Of a stretch of DNA of 64,000 nucleotides, positions 16,057-24,388 are shown in pieces. Positions within the stretch are counted from its first letter, which is position 1; every line of letters begins with the position of its first letter. The translations under genes were made by a program, and so were the position numbers. Origin of the DNA: an uncultured Adlercreutzia sp. (GTDB taxonomy: Bacteria > Actinomycetota > Coriobacteriia > Coriobacteriales > Eggerthellaceae); assembly GCA_910589165.1 (NCBI GenBank), contig CAJUSP010000001.1, positions 321,728 through 385,727 of the forward strand, written 5' to 3'. Below the pieces are notes generated by a model. It did no database searches, was not told the DNA's origin, and saw only the letters and a list, made by a program, of their open reading frames with translations.

Positions 16057-16896
16057 ATGAACCGAGAGAACGAAAGTGCCGCTGCGGTGGAGCAGCGAGG
16101 TGGCATTGCAGGGCTTTCCCGCCGCCAATTTGTCGGCACGGTGGTAGCCGGGGGCGCCCTGGCCGGAGCGGCGTGGCTTGTGCCGCCGGCGATCGAGGCG
16201 CAGGCGACCCCGGCGGGGGAGGGCGCGTTCGCGGCGCGCACGGCCGTTGTCGTGCCGGATCCGGAAGACGGCGCCGGCACCCGCAAGCCCATCGAGCCCT
16301 ACGCCACGCCTTCGGTCACTTACGCCGCCAAGCGCGACGCTGCGACCAAGCGCGTACTCGTCGTTGTCGACTATCAGGTCGATTTCGTGAGCGGCGGCGT
16401 GTTCGGCGACATCGAGCCGGCCCTGGCCATTGAAGACGCCCTCTGCGATAAGATACGCGCCTTCCGCGAGGCGGGCGACATCATCATCTACACCATGGAC
16501 ACCCACCCCGACGACGACTACGAGAACACGCGCGAGGCCACGGTGAACCCGCCCCACTGCGTGCCCGGCACACCCGGCTGGGAGGTCTACGGCAAGGCCC
16601 ACGATCTGCTCACGCCGGAAAACGCCATCCTCGTCATGAAAGGCACCTACGGGTCGGTCGACCTTCCCATGGTCATCGAGAACATCCGCCGCCAGGGCGT
16701 ACGCATCGAGAGCATCGAGCTTGCCGGAGTGTCCACCACCTGCCGCGTGCTGCACAACGCCATCCTGGTGTACAACTTCTTCCCCGAGCTTCCCGTCATC
16801 TTAGACGAGCGTACCACGGCCTCCTACACCGACGAGCGCACCCAGCATCAGCTGCTCGAGCTTGAGTCGTGGGGGTTCACCATCCGCCGCGCCTAA
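16057..16896 (+). CDS. Tat-exported isochorismatase-like cysteine hydrolase
   Basis: The 279-residue protein carries a twin-arginine signal (SRRQFVGT near 21-28, then a hydrophobic stretch to about 45). The domain is of the isochorismatase/nicotinamidase superfamily: the catalytic Asp is in VVVDYQVDF, the Lys in LVMKGTYGS and the Cys in GVSTTCRV, so the triad is complete. Metal-site residues like those of nicotinamidase (DTHPDDDY, HCVPGT) are also present. Export of this fold is unusual; most members are cytoplasmic. It is the second gene of a MerR-type operon with the rhodanese-fold lipoprotein. Substrate unknown; an amide or thioester is plausible. Confidence 0.85.
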   Translation: MNRENESAAAVEQRGGIAGLSRRQFVGTVVAGGALAGAAWLVPPAIEAQATPAGEGAFAARTAVVVPDPEDGAGTRKPIEPYATPSVTYAAKRDAATKRVLVVVDYQVDFVSGGVFGDIEPALAIEDALCDKIRAFREAGDIIIYTMDTHPDDDYENTREATVNPPHCVPGTPGWEVYGKAHDLLTPENAILVMKGTYGSVDLPMVIENIRRQGVRIESIELAGVSTTCRVLHNAILVYNFFPELPVILDERTTASYTDERTQHQLLELESWGFTIRRA

Positions 16897-16917
16897 ACGT
16901 TCGCGTCGCCTCTTCCT

Positions 16918-16951
16918 GCAAGGGCCGCCTCGTATGCGGGGCGGCCCTTGC
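16918..16951. terminator. Hairpin after the cysteine hydrolase gene
   Basis: GCAAGGGCCGCC (16918-16929) pairs perfectly with GGCGGCCCTTGC (16940-16951); there is no long T tract. Confidence 0.5.
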
Positions 16952-16963
16952 GCATGAGAAACT

Positions 16964-16978
16964 CTGCCCTTAGGGCAG
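16964..16978. promoter_or_regulatory. Isolated CTGCCCTTAGGGCAG palindrome
   Basis: This perfect 15-bp dyad matches the operator at the unit promoters but sits about 145 bp upstream of the unit 5 promoter without a well-matched -35. It may be an extra binding site. The rest of the 342-bp gap (16897-17238) holds a hairpin, the promoter below and no gene. Confidence 0.6.
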
Positions 16979-17107
16979 TTAAAAATTTCCCTTCTGCAAC
17001 TTCCTTTGCATAGCAGGGCGCTTGACTTGGGAGGGTGGTTGAGCAGGTGCCCAACTAAAGGGCGGTAACGGGATGTCAATAAGCGTTTTCGGTTCCGAAT
17101 CTGTAAC

Positions 17108-17138
17108 TTGTCTCTCTCCCAAGGACACTGGCTAAAGT
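17108..17138 (+). promoter_or_regulatory. MerR-type promoter of unit 5
   Basis: TTGTCT (17108-17113) and TAAAGT (17133-17138) are 19 bp apart, with a weaker central dyad CCCAAGGA. Confidence 0.65.
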
Positions 17139-17238
17139 GAGGTCGAAGGCCCCTATGGGCTGAAGGAGGGCCTGCTCAATTGGCAGGAAAACGCAAACGG
17201 CCAAGGGATCTTGGCCAGAGAAAGGAGAGGAGAAGGCT

Positions 17239-18816
17239 ATGAGAAAACAGATGCTTGCCGCCACGGTTGCCACGGGCGCCTTGGCGCTCATGCTGGCCGC
17301 TTGCGCACCGCAGGCAGCAACCGAAGCCACCTCGACGGACAGCGGCGGGTCGTCGTCGGACACCACGTCCGAGGTCGATCTGCAGACGAAGCCCTACAAC
17401 ATTCTGTCGGTCACCAACGAGAACATCCCCACCATGTACGACGAGCTGGCGAAGCAGGCCGAGAACTGGGCCCCCGAGGTTCGCACGCTCGAGGACGGCA
17501 CGGAAATTCAGCGCACGCCCGACTCCGCCGTCGACGTGTACTACTGGGGCGCCGCCTCGTCCTACAACACCCTGTACCTGGATGCCGACAACCGCGGTTG
17601 CGAGTCGTGCCACGAGAGCGGCCTGGCCGACCTGGTGGACAATCACCTGTCCTACCCGCACTGGAAGCTGAACAACGGCTTGGGAACGGTCGTCGATGTG
17701 AAGGACTGCATCGCCTGCCACGATAACCCCGACGCCGGCGGCCAGAACGCCTTCGACGGCGCCTTCGGCCAGATGGTGCACGGCATTCACAACCGCGTGA
17801 ACTTCGAGGGCGACTGCATGAGCTGCCACACCTCGGGTGCCGACGGCCAGCTGAAGGTGTGGGACGTTGAGAAGTACAACATCCTCACCGGTATCAACAA
17901 GGTGGAGAACGTCCAGGGCGACTTCACCTTCAACCAGGATCACGTCCAGGGCGACAGCGTCGGCTTCACCTACCCGTGGGGCGGCGGTCCTGACGACTAC
18001 ACGGTAGGCCCCGAGAAGGTCTTCACCGACCAGGACTACAGCCAGTGGGAGATCAACGTCTCCGGCGAGGTGGACAACCCCTTCACCATCACCGTGCAGG
18101 AGATTATCGACGAGGGTCCCTCCGAGACGTTCCTCAGCGCCATGCAGTGCTACGAGAACATTCCCACCGGCGAGCTGCTCGCCCAGGTGGAGGTCACCGG
18201 CGTGCCGCTGCGTTGGATCATCGACCGTGCCGGCGTCCATGACGGCGTGAACGCCTTCACCCCGGCCTCTTCCGACGGTTCCGACCCGCAGCCCTACACC
18301 GACGAGGTCATCGACCAGACGTGGCTCGTGTACGAGGTGAACGGCGAGCCGCTGACCCGCATCGACGGCTACCCGATCCGCATTTGGATGCCCGACCACA
18401 AGGCGTCGCTGTCCCGCCGCTCCATTTCCGACATCGTCTTCGAGACGCTGCCGGCCGACGAGGCCGCCGTGCCGTCCCGCTGGGCCAACGAGGCCGATCC
18501 CATCGGCCGCCTGAAGCCCAACGTCGCCTTCTGCAACATCCATGAGGGGCAGGTCATCAAGGCCGGCGAGCCCTTCACCTTCGAGGGCTTCGCCGAGGGC
18601 CTGAACTACAACGTGAGCGCCCTTGAGTTCTCCGCCGACGGCGGCGAGACCTGGACGCGCTGCGAGACCCCGGGCACGAACGCTCGCTGCTGGGTGTGGT
18701 GGAACTTCACCTTCACTCCGGAAGAGCCCGGCGCCTACGTGCTGCAGGTGCGCGGCGAGACCGCTGCCGGCGGCAAGTCCTTCACCCCCGATCAGGTCAT
18801 GGTCGTCGCGAAATAG
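17239..18816 (+). CDS. Unit 5 A: triheme c-type, sulfite-oxidase-fold molybdopterin lipoprotein
   Basis: The 525-residue protein has a short signal with lipobox LAAC at 22. Haem sites are at 121 (CESCH), 157 (CIACH) and 193 (CMSCH). The candidate Mo-ligand cysteine is in AMQCYEN near 304, then TGVPLRWIIDRAGV and YEVNGEPLTR. The linker KPNVAFCN contains an additional Cys, and the dimerisation domain (LEFSADGGETWTRC) ends close to the C-terminus. Residues 230-255 carry an inserted Gly/Pro/Trp-rich loop. It is the only A gene separated from its B gene by a sizeable gap (75 nt). Confidence 0.88.
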   Translation: MRKQMLAATVATGALALMLAACAPQAATEATSTDSGGSSSDTTSEVDLQTKPYNILSVTNENIPTMYDELAKQAENWAPEVRTLEDGTEIQRTPDSAVDVYYWGAASSYNTLYLDADNRGCESCHESGLADLVDNHLSYPHWKLNNGLGTVVDVKDCIACHDNPDAGGQNAFDGAFGQMVHGIHNRVNFEGDCMSCHTSGADGQLKVWDVEKYNILTGINKVENVQGDFTFNQDHVQGDSVGFTYPWGGGPDDYTVGPEKVFTDQDYSQWEINVSGEVDNPFTITVQEIIDEGPSETFLSAMQCYENIPTGELLAQVEVTGVPLRWIIDRAGVHDGVNAFTPASSDGSDPQPYTDEVIDQTWLVYEVNGEPLTRIDGYPIRIWMPDHKASLSRRSISDIVFETLPADEAAVPSRWANEADPIGRLKPNVAFCNIHEGQVIKAGEPFTFEGFAEGLNYNVSALEFSADGGETWTRCETPGTNARCWVWWNFTFTPEEPGAYVLQVRGETAAGGKSFTPDQVMVVAK

Positions 18817-18891
18817 CGCACGGCCCCGATCCTTTGTGCTGCGGCCGGCGCAGCCATGACGCCGGCCGCATTAAGAAAGAGAGGTGCGAAT

Positions 18892-19710
18892 ATGAGCACA
18901 CTTAAGAAAACCGTTCTTCTGGGCACCACGTCGGTCCTGGCCCTCAGCGGTATGGCGGGCGGCATCGCCGTGGCCGCCGTCCCCGACGGAGCTGCGGCCG
19001 CTACCGAGCCGACAGCGGCCGAGGCCCACGACGCGTCCTACTACAAGACCGACATCGTCACGCTGGAGACGGTGCCCGGCGCCTTCGAGTTCGTGCAGAA
19101 CGAGATTTCGCCGAACGAGACTTTCACCAATATGGCCAAGGCCGCCCAGTTTTTGTGCGGCTCCCATGCCAAGGTGATTGACGACGATAGCGCCCTGGCC
19201 GACGACTGGCAGATTGCCATCAACGGCAAGGTGGGCAACCCCCAGATGGTGACCTTCGAGGAGATGGCCTCCTCCGATGCCGTCCAGAAGATGACGATGG
19301 CCTGCTCGTGCATGGGCAACCCAGCCGACGGCCGCGATGCGGGCAACGCCGAGGTGACGGGCCTTCCCGTGTCGGTCATTCTGGAAGAGGCCCAGGTGGA
19401 TCCGGCGGCGAACACCATCGTGTTCACCTCGGCCGACGGCTACGAGGTAGCGCTGCCTTTGTGGTACGTCACCGAGCGCTACTGCCCGCTGGTCTTCGAC
19501 ATCAACGGTGCGCCCATCTCCGAGGTGATCGGCGGCACCAACCAACTGTGGCTCGGCGCCACGTCGGCGAACTACTTTGCCCGCGACATCGTGAGCATTA
19601 CGCTGGAAGAGCGCCAGACGCCGCCGCCCGCGCCCTCGAGCGATGAGGCGCGCACGGCCTACCAGAACCTGCCGAATGTCGGCGTTCTGCTTGGCGGCGA
19701 GATTGCCTAA
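18892..19710 (+). CDS. Unit 5 B: secreted molybdopterin-domain partner protein
   Basis: The 272-residue protein is the most divergent B paralogue. It starts at the ATG at 18892 after GAGAGG, has a Sec signal, FLCGSH instead of YLCG, the cofactor loop ACSCMGNPADGR, ADGYEVALPL, RYCPLVF and NGAPISEVIGG. The tail is AYQNLPNVGV rather than TYANLPN. The 75-nt gap to its A gene has no clear promoter or terminator, so the pair is probably co-transcribed. Like the other B proteins it has no twin-arginine motif. Confidence 0.84.
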   Translation: MSTLKKTVLLGTTSVLALSGMAGGIAVAAVPDGAAAATEPTAAEAHDASYYKTDIVTLETVPGAFEFVQNEISPNETFTNMAKAAQFLCGSHAKVIDDDSALADDWQIAINGKVGNPQMVTFEEMASSDAVQKMTMACSCMGNPADGRDAGNAEVTGLPVSVILEEAQVDPAANTIVFTSADGYEVALPLWYVTERYCPLVFDINGAPISEVIGGTNQLWLGATSANYFARDIVSITLEERQTPPPAPSSDEARTAYQNLPNVGVLLGGEIA

Positions 19711-19741
19711 TTAACCCTTCGATACAGCAGCCCTCCCCTGC

Positions 19742-19777
19742 GGCCCCTCCGCCCCTCTCTGCGGAGGGGCCTTCTTT
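19742..19777 (+). terminator. Terminator after unit 5
   Basis: GGCCCCTCCGC (19742-19752) pairs with GCGGAGGGGCC (19761-19771), then TTCTTT. Confidence 0.75.
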
Positions 19778-19794
19778 GAAGGGAAGGTCGGCGC

Positions 19795-19825
19795 TTCCAT
19801 CTGACCCTAGGGAAGCTGCTAGCAT
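19795..19825 (+). promoter_or_regulatory. MerR-type promoter of the Tat rhodanese lipoprotein gene
   Basis: TTCCAT (19795-19800) and TAGCAT (19820-19825) are 19 bp apart with spacer CTGACCCTAGGGAAGCTGC. Confidence 0.68.
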
Positions 19826-19875
19826 CCGAAGAAATCTCACGCGCTGACATTTCTCGCCCGTTCTAAGGAGGGACT

Positions 19876-20670
19876 ATGCATATCAACCAATTCGATAGCG
19901 CGGCCGAGGCGCGTCCGCTGAGTCGCCGCCTCTTTGTGGCGGCGGGGGCCGTGGCCCTCGGCGGCGTCTTTGCGGCTGCGGGATGCGTGGGCAGCCCGGC
20001 CGAAGCGCCCGAGACGGCGCTGTCGGCTTCGGATGACGCAGCGGGAGCGGAGGCCTCCCCGGCGCTGACGGCCGACACGCTGCCCAAGCCCGATCCCGAC
20101 CCGGAAAGCCCCTTCGGCGTCGACAAGAATATCAATATGGAGACCATCGACGAGTACCTGAACATTCCCGGGGTGGCCTATCGCGATGCGCGCATGCTCC
20201 GGGACCCGGCCCAGTACGAGGAAATCGGCGGCCATGCCAACTTGGAAATGGCGCTCGAGGGCTTCCGCATCGTGCCGTTCCCGCTGGTAGGCACCTTGCA
20301 GGAACTGCCCGTCTCGGGCGCGTATACCGGCGAGCGCCTCTTCGACGTCACGTGGGGCGCCGACGGCACCGTGGCCCAGGCGGTGCCCCGCTTCGAGGAG
20401 TCGCGGCAGATTCTGGAGGACCTGTTCCCCAGCGATCGGCCCGTTATGATCATGTGCGGCGCGGGCGGCTATGCCGGCATGACGCGCCAGCTGCTCATCG
20501 CGCTGGGGTGGGACCCGGACTTGCTGTACAACGTCGGGGGCCAGTGGGACTATACCGGCTACCACCCGGTGCAGTTTATCTCCTACGATGCCGACGGCAC
20601 GCCGCACTTCATGTTCTGGCGGGCAGACTACGCCGACATCGACTTCGACGCGCTCACGCCCATAGAATAG
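19876..20670 (+). CDS. Tat lipoprotein with rhodanese-like domain
   Basis: The 264-residue protein has a twin-arginine start (LSRRLFVAAG, about 15-24) followed by lipobox AAGC near 37, so it should be exported folded and then lipidated. After a Pro/Ala-rich linker, residues 95-250 resemble a rhodanese: AYRDARM replaces the usual DxR entry and VMIMCGAGGYAGMTRQLL supplies an active-site loop with Cys, unlike the two rhodanese-fold proteins upstream. It is a single-gene unit between units 5 and 6 with its own MerR-type promoter, and it converges on a merR gene 13 bp away. It could be a thiosulfate or persulfide transferase at the cell surface. Confidence 0.8.
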   Translation: MHINQFDSAAEARPLSRRLFVAAGAVALGGVFAAAGCVGSPAEAPETALSASDDAAGAEASPALTADTLPKPDPDPESPFGVDKNINMETIDEYLNIPGVAYRDARMLRDPAQYEEIGGHANLEMALEGFRIVPFPLVGTLQELPVSGAYTGERLFDVTWGADGTVAQAVPRFEESRQILEDLFPSDRPVMIMCGAGGYAGMTRQLLIALGWDPDLLYNVGGQWDYTGYHPVQFISYDADGTPHFMFWRADYADIDFDALTPIE

Positions 20671-20683
20671 GGGGGCGCAGGCC

Positions 20684-21613
20684 CTACCGCTCTTGATGGC
20701 CGCCCTGCTCTAAGGGCAGCTTCTTGCGCACGGGGACGCAGTAGGCGCTGATGGTCTCGCTTGTCTGGTTGAACAGGCGTCCGAAGCGGCAGAGACTCTC
20801 GCAGTAGGGGTCGGCCACCACTTCGAGGTTCTTCGCCTCGGCGTAGTCGAGCATGCGCTGGAACCGGTCTTGGTCGAGCGTTTCGCCCTCGTCGCCGAAG
20901 CCGTGGTTGACGTACATGACCAGGTGCAGCCCCTCGGGGAAGGGCACGGCCGCATGAAAGCATTCGCCGTAGCTCTCGTCTACCTCCACGAAGGCGCAGC
21001 GGGCCCACAGGTCGTCGTCGTCCATGGCGTCGCGCGGGGCGACGTAGCCCACGTCGTGGAACAGCGAGAGAGGCCAGTCACGCTCGATGATGGTCTGCTT
21101 CACGTGGCGCACCACCCATTCCCACAAGTCGCTGCCCGAGAGGTGCTCGTAGTGGCGGGCGAGTTCCTCCATGGGCGGCAGGGGGAACTCGAGGCGGTAG
21201 CGCGGCCCGCGCTGCTCCATAATGATCTGATCGTAGATGGGGGTTTCATAGTAGGCATCGCAGTCGGCGAGCAGGTCTTTCACCAGGCGTTCCGACAAGT
21301 CGAGGGCTTGGCGCTGCTCGGCGAGGTGGGCCATCTGCCCGAGCAGGTGGTCGCGCAAAATGCCGATGTCGCCTGCGCCCTCGATTTCCTTGATCTCGTC
21401 GAGCGAGAGCCCGATGGTGCGCAGCTGGGTGATGAGGTCGAGGGTGGTCGACTGCAGGATGTCGTAGTAGCGGAAGCCCGTCTCCTCGTCGACGAGCTCG
21501 GGCTCGAGCAGCCCCTTCTTCTGATAGAAGCGCAAGGTTTTCTCGGTGATGCTGTTGGCGCGCGCCATCTGACCGCAGGTCAGGTAGCGCCGCTGCTCGC
21601 TGGTACGCGGCAT
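20684..21613 (-). CDS. MerR-family transcriptional regulator with effector-binding domain
   Basis: The 309-residue protein has a MerR DNA-binding domain (YLTCGQMARANSITEKTLRFYQ, wing FRYYDILQ) at about 9-75, a coiled coil to about 120, and a GyrI/BmrR-like ligand domain (PEGLHLVMYVNHG, AKNLEVVADPY). The ATG at 21613 follows GGAGGG; the ORF start further upstream has no such site. It is divergent from unit 6 across a 243-bp gap and convergent with the Tat rhodanese gene. It is full length, with both end motifs that the third regulator lacks. The ligand is unknown. Confidence 0.9.
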   Translation of the reverse strand: MPRTSEQRRYLTCGQMARANSITEKTLRFYQKKGLLEPELVDEETGFRYYDILQSTTLDLITQLRTIGLSLDEIKEIEGAGDIGILRDHLLGQMAHLAEQRQALDLSERLVKDLLADCDAYYETPIYDQIIMEQRGPRYRLEFPLPPMEELARHYEHLSGSDLWEWVVRHVKQTIIERDWPLSLFHDVGYVAPRDAMDDDDLWARCAFVEVDESYGECFHAAVPFPEGLHLVMYVNHGFGDEGETLDQDRFQRMLDYAEAKNLEVVADPYCESLCRFGRLFNQTSETISAYCVPVRKKLPLEQGGHQER

Positions 21614-21721
21614 AGTTCTCCCTCCGATATGCTCTTCTCGAACGCGGCCCGCTTGGCGGATCCCCTGCCGCAATGGAACCCATTGTAACCCTCCCAAAAG
21701 AAAAAGCTGGGGGATTTTCCC

Positions 21722-21752
21722 TTGCTTCTGCCCTTAGGACAGCCTCTAGGAT
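21722..21752 (+). promoter_or_regulatory. MerR-type promoter of unit 6
   Basis: TTGCTT (21722-21727) and TAGGAT (21747-21752) are 19 bp apart with spacer CTGCCCTTAGGACAGCCTC, an almost perfect dyad. Confidence 0.78.
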
Positions 21753-21856
21753 GGCAGCCAATGCGAAGCTCGATGGGCCGTATGGCCAGGGGTGACGAGC
21801 TGCATATTCTTTTTGGAGGGGCCCAAAAGGGGTTCCCATATTGAAAGGGGGAGCAG

Positions 21857-23425
21857 ATGAAACTCTGCCCAAAACCGCGGGCGATTCTCGCCGGGGGCGT
21901 GATGGCGACGATGCTCGTCGCGGCGCTCATGGCCGGATGCTCGCCGAGCGCGCCGTCCCAGGCGCCGGCCTCGGATGCGGAGGGCGGCAACGCGCCGGCC
22001 GCGGCCGAGCAGACCACCAAGGCGGCCATGTTCTCGCCGACCTACAACCCTGACGGACCGGTTATCACCCAGATGGAGGACGGCACGCTCATCCAGCGCA
22101 CGCCGGTATCGGGCGACGACTACAACGTGCAGGTCCTCGATGCCGATGTGCGCGGCTGCTACGCCTGCCACGACAACCTCAACGAGCTTATGCTCAACTA
22201 CTATCCGGAGCACAATCCCAGCCAGGGCCTCGAGGGCGTCGACCCCACCATCAGCCAGTGCCTCGACTGCCATAACCGCGCCAGCTACGCGGGCAACCTC
22301 GGCGGCATGCTGCACGCCATCCACAATGTGGAGTCCGCAAGCACCGAGGTGGGCTGCTTCAACTGCCATACCACCACGGTGGAGGGCGGCATGGCGCTGT
22401 GGGACCAGGTGAAGTACGACGAGCTGAAGGGCATCACTGCGGTTGAGAACGTGAGCGGCACCTTCAACTACGACCAGGATCTCACCGTTTCCCAGGATCA
22501 GATGCCCAATGCTCAGTGGATGGGCAACGACTACGACATCATGCGCTTCGACAACACGGCCGAGGGCAAGCCGCTCGACCAGGAGATGTTCGACACGTGG
22601 GAGATCTCCATCACCGGTGAGGTGGCCGAGGAGAAAACCTGGAAGCTCACCGACCTTATCGCCGAGGCCGAGCAGGCGGGCGTGGTCGTCACCACGCCGC
22701 TCGTGGCCCAGTGCACCATCAACCCGCTCGGCGGCGAGGCCGTCGCCCAGGTAGAGGTCACCGGCATTCCGCTAGAGTGGATCCTCGAGAAGGTCGACAT
22801 CAACGACAACGCTGTGGGCGCCATGTGGTACACCCCCGACGGCGAGCGCGCCGGCTACCGCGGCGTGAACCTCGACGAGCTGCCGGGCCACACCTCGCTG
22901 CTGGCCTACCAGTTCAACGGCGAACCCATCTCGTGGAACAACGGGTATCCCTGCGTGATGTGGATCGGTGGCATCTGCGCCGACCATATCTCGAAGAACT
23001 TCTCCGAACTGCGCATTACCGATGAGGACCACTCGCTCGGCGCCGAGGGCGTTCCGTTCCCCGGCGAGGGCACCCTGCAGTCTTCCGGCAAGCCGAACCT
23101 CGGGTTCATGAACACCTTCGAGGGCACGGTTATCCAGGCTGGCCAGCCCTTCGCCTTCGAGGGCTGGGCCAACGGCTTCGACGTGCCGGTGACCGCCCTT
23201 GAGTTCTCCATGGACGGCGGCGAGACGTGGCAGCGCTGCGAGACGCCGAACATCGACAACAACCGCTGGATCCACTGGACCTACGAGTTCACCCCCGATG
23301 CCGAGAACGGCGACACGGCCTACGTGCTGTGCGCCCGCGCCATCGATGCCACGGGCCGCGTCACCCCGACGCCCGTTAAGGTGATGGTGAACGCCTACAC
23401 CCAGATGCCCCAGCCCACCAACTAG
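21857..23425 (+). CDS. Unit 6 A: triheme c-type, sulfite-oxidase-fold molybdopterin lipoprotein
   Basis: The 522-residue protein has lipobox MAGC at 28 and haem sites at 101 (CYACH), 135 (CLDCH) and 167 (CFNCH). The candidate Mo-ligand cysteine is in AQCTINPLGG near 286, a loop very like that of unit 1 (QQCEINPLGG), so these two may share substrate type. TGIPLEWILEKVDI, YQFNGEPISW, the linker KPNLGFMN and the dimerisation domain (LEFSMDGGETWQRC) follow. AAAGGGGGAGC precedes the ATG. The divergent merR gene is its likely regulator. Confidence 0.88.
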   Translation: MKLCPKPRAILAGGVMATMLVAALMAGCSPSAPSQAPASDAEGGNAPAAAEQTTKAAMFSPTYNPDGPVITQMEDGTLIQRTPVSGDDYNVQVLDADVRGCYACHDNLNELMLNYYPEHNPSQGLEGVDPTISQCLDCHNRASYAGNLGGMLHAIHNVESASTEVGCFNCHTTTVEGGMALWDQVKYDELKGITAVENVSGTFNYDQDLTVSQDQMPNAQWMGNDYDIMRFDNTAEGKPLDQEMFDTWEISITGEVAEEKTWKLTDLIAEAEQAGVVVTTPLVAQCTINPLGGEAVAQVEVTGIPLEWILEKVDINDNAVGAMWYTPDGERAGYRGVNLDELPGHTSLLAYQFNGEPISWNNGYPCVMWIGGICADHISKNFSELRITDEDHSLGAEGVPFPGEGTLQSSGKPNLGFMNTFEGTVIQAGQPFAFEGWANGFDVPVTALEFSMDGGETWQRCETPNIDNNRWIHWTYEFTPDAENGDTAYVLCARAIDATGRVTPTPVKVMVNAYTQMPQPTN

Positions 23426-23443
23426 GGAAGACGGAGGGAAACC

Positions 23444-24250
23444 ATGAACGATACGACTAAGAAGATCGCCGGCACGGCAGGGTCGCTGCTGCTGCTCGGC
23501 TCCATGGGGGCCGGCGCGGTGACCGCCTTCGCCGAGGAGGCCCCCGAGGCCGCTCCGGCCGGCGACGAGCTGTCGCTGTCCGAGGGCGTCCAGCGCGCGA
23601 GCGCCGAGGCGGTGCAGGGCGACTTCTCCTACACCCAGACGCTGGTGAGCTCCAACGACGCCATCGCCCGCGCCATGGGGGCCGCGGCCTATCTGTGCGG
23701 CAACGGCGCCTTCGAGGGCGACGAGTTCGCGGGCGACGCCACCCAGTGGCCCATTGCCATCGGCGGCGACGTTCAGAACAGCTACGTGGCCACCGTGGCC
23801 GAGCTGCAAGCCGACCCCGAGGCGCAGAAATCCATCATGGGCTGCTCGTGCGCGGGCAACCCCGCCGACGGCTCGGCAAGCGTAAACGCCGAGGTCACCG
23901 GCGTGGCCGTGGCGCACCTGCTGGAGATGGCCGGTGTCGAGGCAGGCGCGAACACCGTGGTGTTCCGCTCGGCTGACGGCTACGAGGTGGCGCTTCCTCT
24001 GCGCTATGTCGTGCAGCACTACTGCCCAGTGGTCTTCGACGTGAACGACAGCCCCATCGCCCACACCGTGGGCGGTGCCAACCAGCTGTGGCTCGGGTCT
24101 ACCTCGGCGCGCTACTTTGCGAAGAACATCGTGTCCATCACGGTGGAGACCCGCGACGAGGCGCCGGCGGCCCCGGGCTCCGAGGAGGCCGGCGACACCT
24201 ACGCCAACCTCCCCAATATCGGTGTGTTCTTCGGCGGCGACGTCGCCTAA
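23444..24250 (+). CDS. Unit 6 B: secreted molybdopterin-domain partner protein
   Basis: The 268-residue protein starts 18 nt after the A gene, behind a GGAGGG site. The Sec signal is almost the same as in unit 2 B (MNDTTKKIAGTAGSLLLL, cleavage near AFAEE), evidence of recent duplication. It has YLCGNG, GCSCAGNPADGS, ADGYEVALPL, HYCPVVF, NDSPIAHTVGG in place of NGSP, and the tail YANLPNIGV. No haem or dimerisation domain is present. Confidence 0.85.
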   Translation: MNDTTKKIAGTAGSLLLLGSMGAGAVTAFAEEAPEAAPAGDELSLSEGVQRASAEAVQGDFSYTQTLVSSNDAIARAMGAAAYLCGNGAFEGDEFAGDATQWPIAIGGDVQNSYVATVAELQADPEAQKSIMGCSCAGNPADGSASVNAEVTGVAVAHLLEMAGVEAGANTVVFRSADGYEVALPLRYVVQHYCPVVFDVNDSPIAHTVGGANQLWLGSTSARYFAKNIVSITVETRDEAPAAPGSEEAGDTYANLPNIGVFFGGDVA

Positions 24251-24276
24251 AGGACAGGACGCGCCCGCCGCGGGGG

Positions 24277-24298
24277 CGCCGGCCCTCCCCGGCGTTTT
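24277..24298 (+). terminator. Terminator after unit 6
   Basis: CGCCGGCCCTCCCCGGCG forms a stem-loop followed by TTTT; a second GC hairpin (24261-24279) overlaps it. Confidence 0.6.
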
Positions 24299-24348
24299 CG
24301 CGGATGGGCGCCTTCTTGATCAAGGGTTACCCACGGCTCGCGCCTTGC

Positions 24349-24354
24349 TACAAT
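24349..24354 (+). promoter_or_regulatory. -10 element before the stand-alone Mo-co domain gene
   Basis: TACAAT lies 35 nt before the ATG at 24389; no convincing -35 or MerR dyad accompanies it. Confidence 0.4.
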
Positions 24355-24388
24355 GGGGCGCGGGCCTTTTGCACGAGAGGAGAGACGA

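Noticed and set aside
17085..17105. TTCCGAATC segment resembling a tRNA T-arm
   Set aside because: No acceptor, D or anticodon arm can be built around it, and it lies just before a promoter.
20700..20725. CCCTTAGAG-like dyad similar to the MerR operator
   Set aside because: It lies in the last codons of the merR gene and encodes conserved KLPL residues, with no -35/-10 at the 19-bp distance. Chance or coding constraint is likely.
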